Part shown: in pieces, positions 63,780 to 64,000 of the stretch
Layout: every line of letters begins with the position of its first letter
Position numbering within the stretch: the stretch's first letter is position 1
Source: Thiomonas sp. X19
Lineage (GTDB): Bacteria; Pseudomonadota; Gammaproteobacteria; Burkholderiales; Burkholderiaceae_C
Direction of reading: 5' to 3'
DNA: 64,000 nucleotides
Assembly (NCBI RefSeq): GCF_900089495.1
Contig: NZ_LT605203.1
Span: 1,180,058-1,244,057 of the forward strand
Notes under the pieces: generated by a model
The model's input: only the letters and a program-made list of their open reading frames with translations
What the model was told of the DNA's origin: nothing
The model's database searches: none
Position numbers and translations under genes: made by a program

Positions 63780-64000
63780 TTACAGCGCGGCGAGTGCCGC
63801 CGCGTAGTTCGGCTCCTGGCCGATTTCGGGTACCAGCTCGGAATACAGCACCTTGTCGTGCTCGTCCAGCACCACCACGGCGCGCGCCGTGACGCCCACC
63901 AGCGGGCCGGTGGCGATTTTCACGCCATAGGCCTGCATGAAATCGGGGTTGCGAAAGGTGGACAGGGTGACGACGTTGTTCAACCCTTCGACGCTGCAGA
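63780..64000 (-). CDS. tpx: thiol peroxidase (C-terminal part)
   Basis: The last 73 residues or so of an atypical 2-Cys peroxiredoxin, cut by the window end. The text reads [20 protein letters not shown], with the resolving Cys at the very edge, then [20 protein letters not shown] and a terminal [20 protein letters not shown]. All fit Tpx, which reduces alkyl hydroperoxides with thioredoxin. The peroxidatic Cys lies outside the window. Confidence 0.92.
   Translation of the reverse strand, partial: CSVEGLNNVVTLSTFRNPDFMQAYGVKIATGPLVGVTARAVVVLDEHDKVLYSELVPEIGQEPNYAAALAAL

Overview
The window is a GC-rich, gene-dense chromosomal segment of a Gram-negative bacterium. It has lipoproteins, Sec signal peptides, a type IV pilus retraction module, a quorum/envelope-type GlrK-QseG-GlrR system and a folate set (folB, a FolM-like reductase, nudB). 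Neighbourhoods such as fmdB-DUF502-aspS, nudB-EEP-clsB, divergent pilT/yggS, and pilT-cNMP protein-pilU are typical of Burkholderiales (Betaproteobacteria). The exported rhodanese plus YeeE/YedE transporter would suit a sulfur-oxidising member such as a Thiomonas-like organism, but the genus is an inference. No rRNA, tRNA or CRISPR array was seen.

Layout. 1-2.1 kb: DUF488, a possible 42-aa ORF, DUF2905 and a MidA-type methyltransferase, all leftward. 2.2-8.4 kb rightward: FolM-like reductase, folB, ttcA, a lipoprotein, then fmdB-DUF502-aspS ending in a clear terminator. 8.7-10.4 kb: DUF3311 plus a sodium:solute symporter with its own promoter, inserted between aspS and nudB. 10.6-13.7 kb: nudB, EEP (YbhP-like), clsB. 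13.7-14.4 kb: repeats and an ECF sigma remnant. 14.4-16.9 kb: thiosulfate-type rhodanese, YeeE transporter, small membrane ORF. 17-17.9 kb: rlmJ. 18.2-22.4 kb: glrK-qseG-glrR followed by a sigma-54 promoter with three GlrR-type boxes driving a small exported protein. 22.5-28.8 kb: MASE1-PAS-GGDEF protein, type II NADH dehydrogenase, DEAD-box helicase. 29-32.1 kb: DUF427, alpha/beta hydrolase, SpmAB-like protein, hypothetical. 32.2-37.9 kb: LivK-like binding protein, pilU, cNMP-binding protein, pilT, yggS, DUF3617. 38-42.5 kb: thioredoxin-like, ettA, small exported protein, DegQ/HtrA. 42.9-45.4 kb: small exported proteins and lipoproteins, SIMPL protein, glutamine amidotransferase. 45.5-47.2 kb: an IS110-family element. 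47.3-50.5 kb: HlyD-permease-ATPase exporter. 50.6-53.4 kb: FAD oxidoreductase, Fsr-like MFS transporter, small membrane protein. 53.4-54.5 kb: an intact IS630 element with inverted repeats, a TA duplication and a frameshift site. 54.6-57.2 kb: PfkB kinase and glpK, divergent. 57.2-63.5 kb leftward: one tightly coupled operon (HAD phosphatase, LacI regulator, ABC importer, GpdQ/CpdA-like phosphodiesterase). 63.8 kb to the end: the C-terminal part of tpx.

Most notable signals: (i) the sigma-54/GlrR promoter and its small exported protein; (ii) a dispersed family of about 80-bp REP-like hairpins, with compensatory changes between copies and one copy inside the midA reading frame; (iii) a structured leader of the IS110 element that may encode a bridge RNA; (iv) the LacI-controlled import/phosphodiesterase/phosphatase operon beside glycerol kinase, which may be an organophosphodiester utilisation system; (v) a 161-bp palindromic element in front of the DEAD-box helicase.
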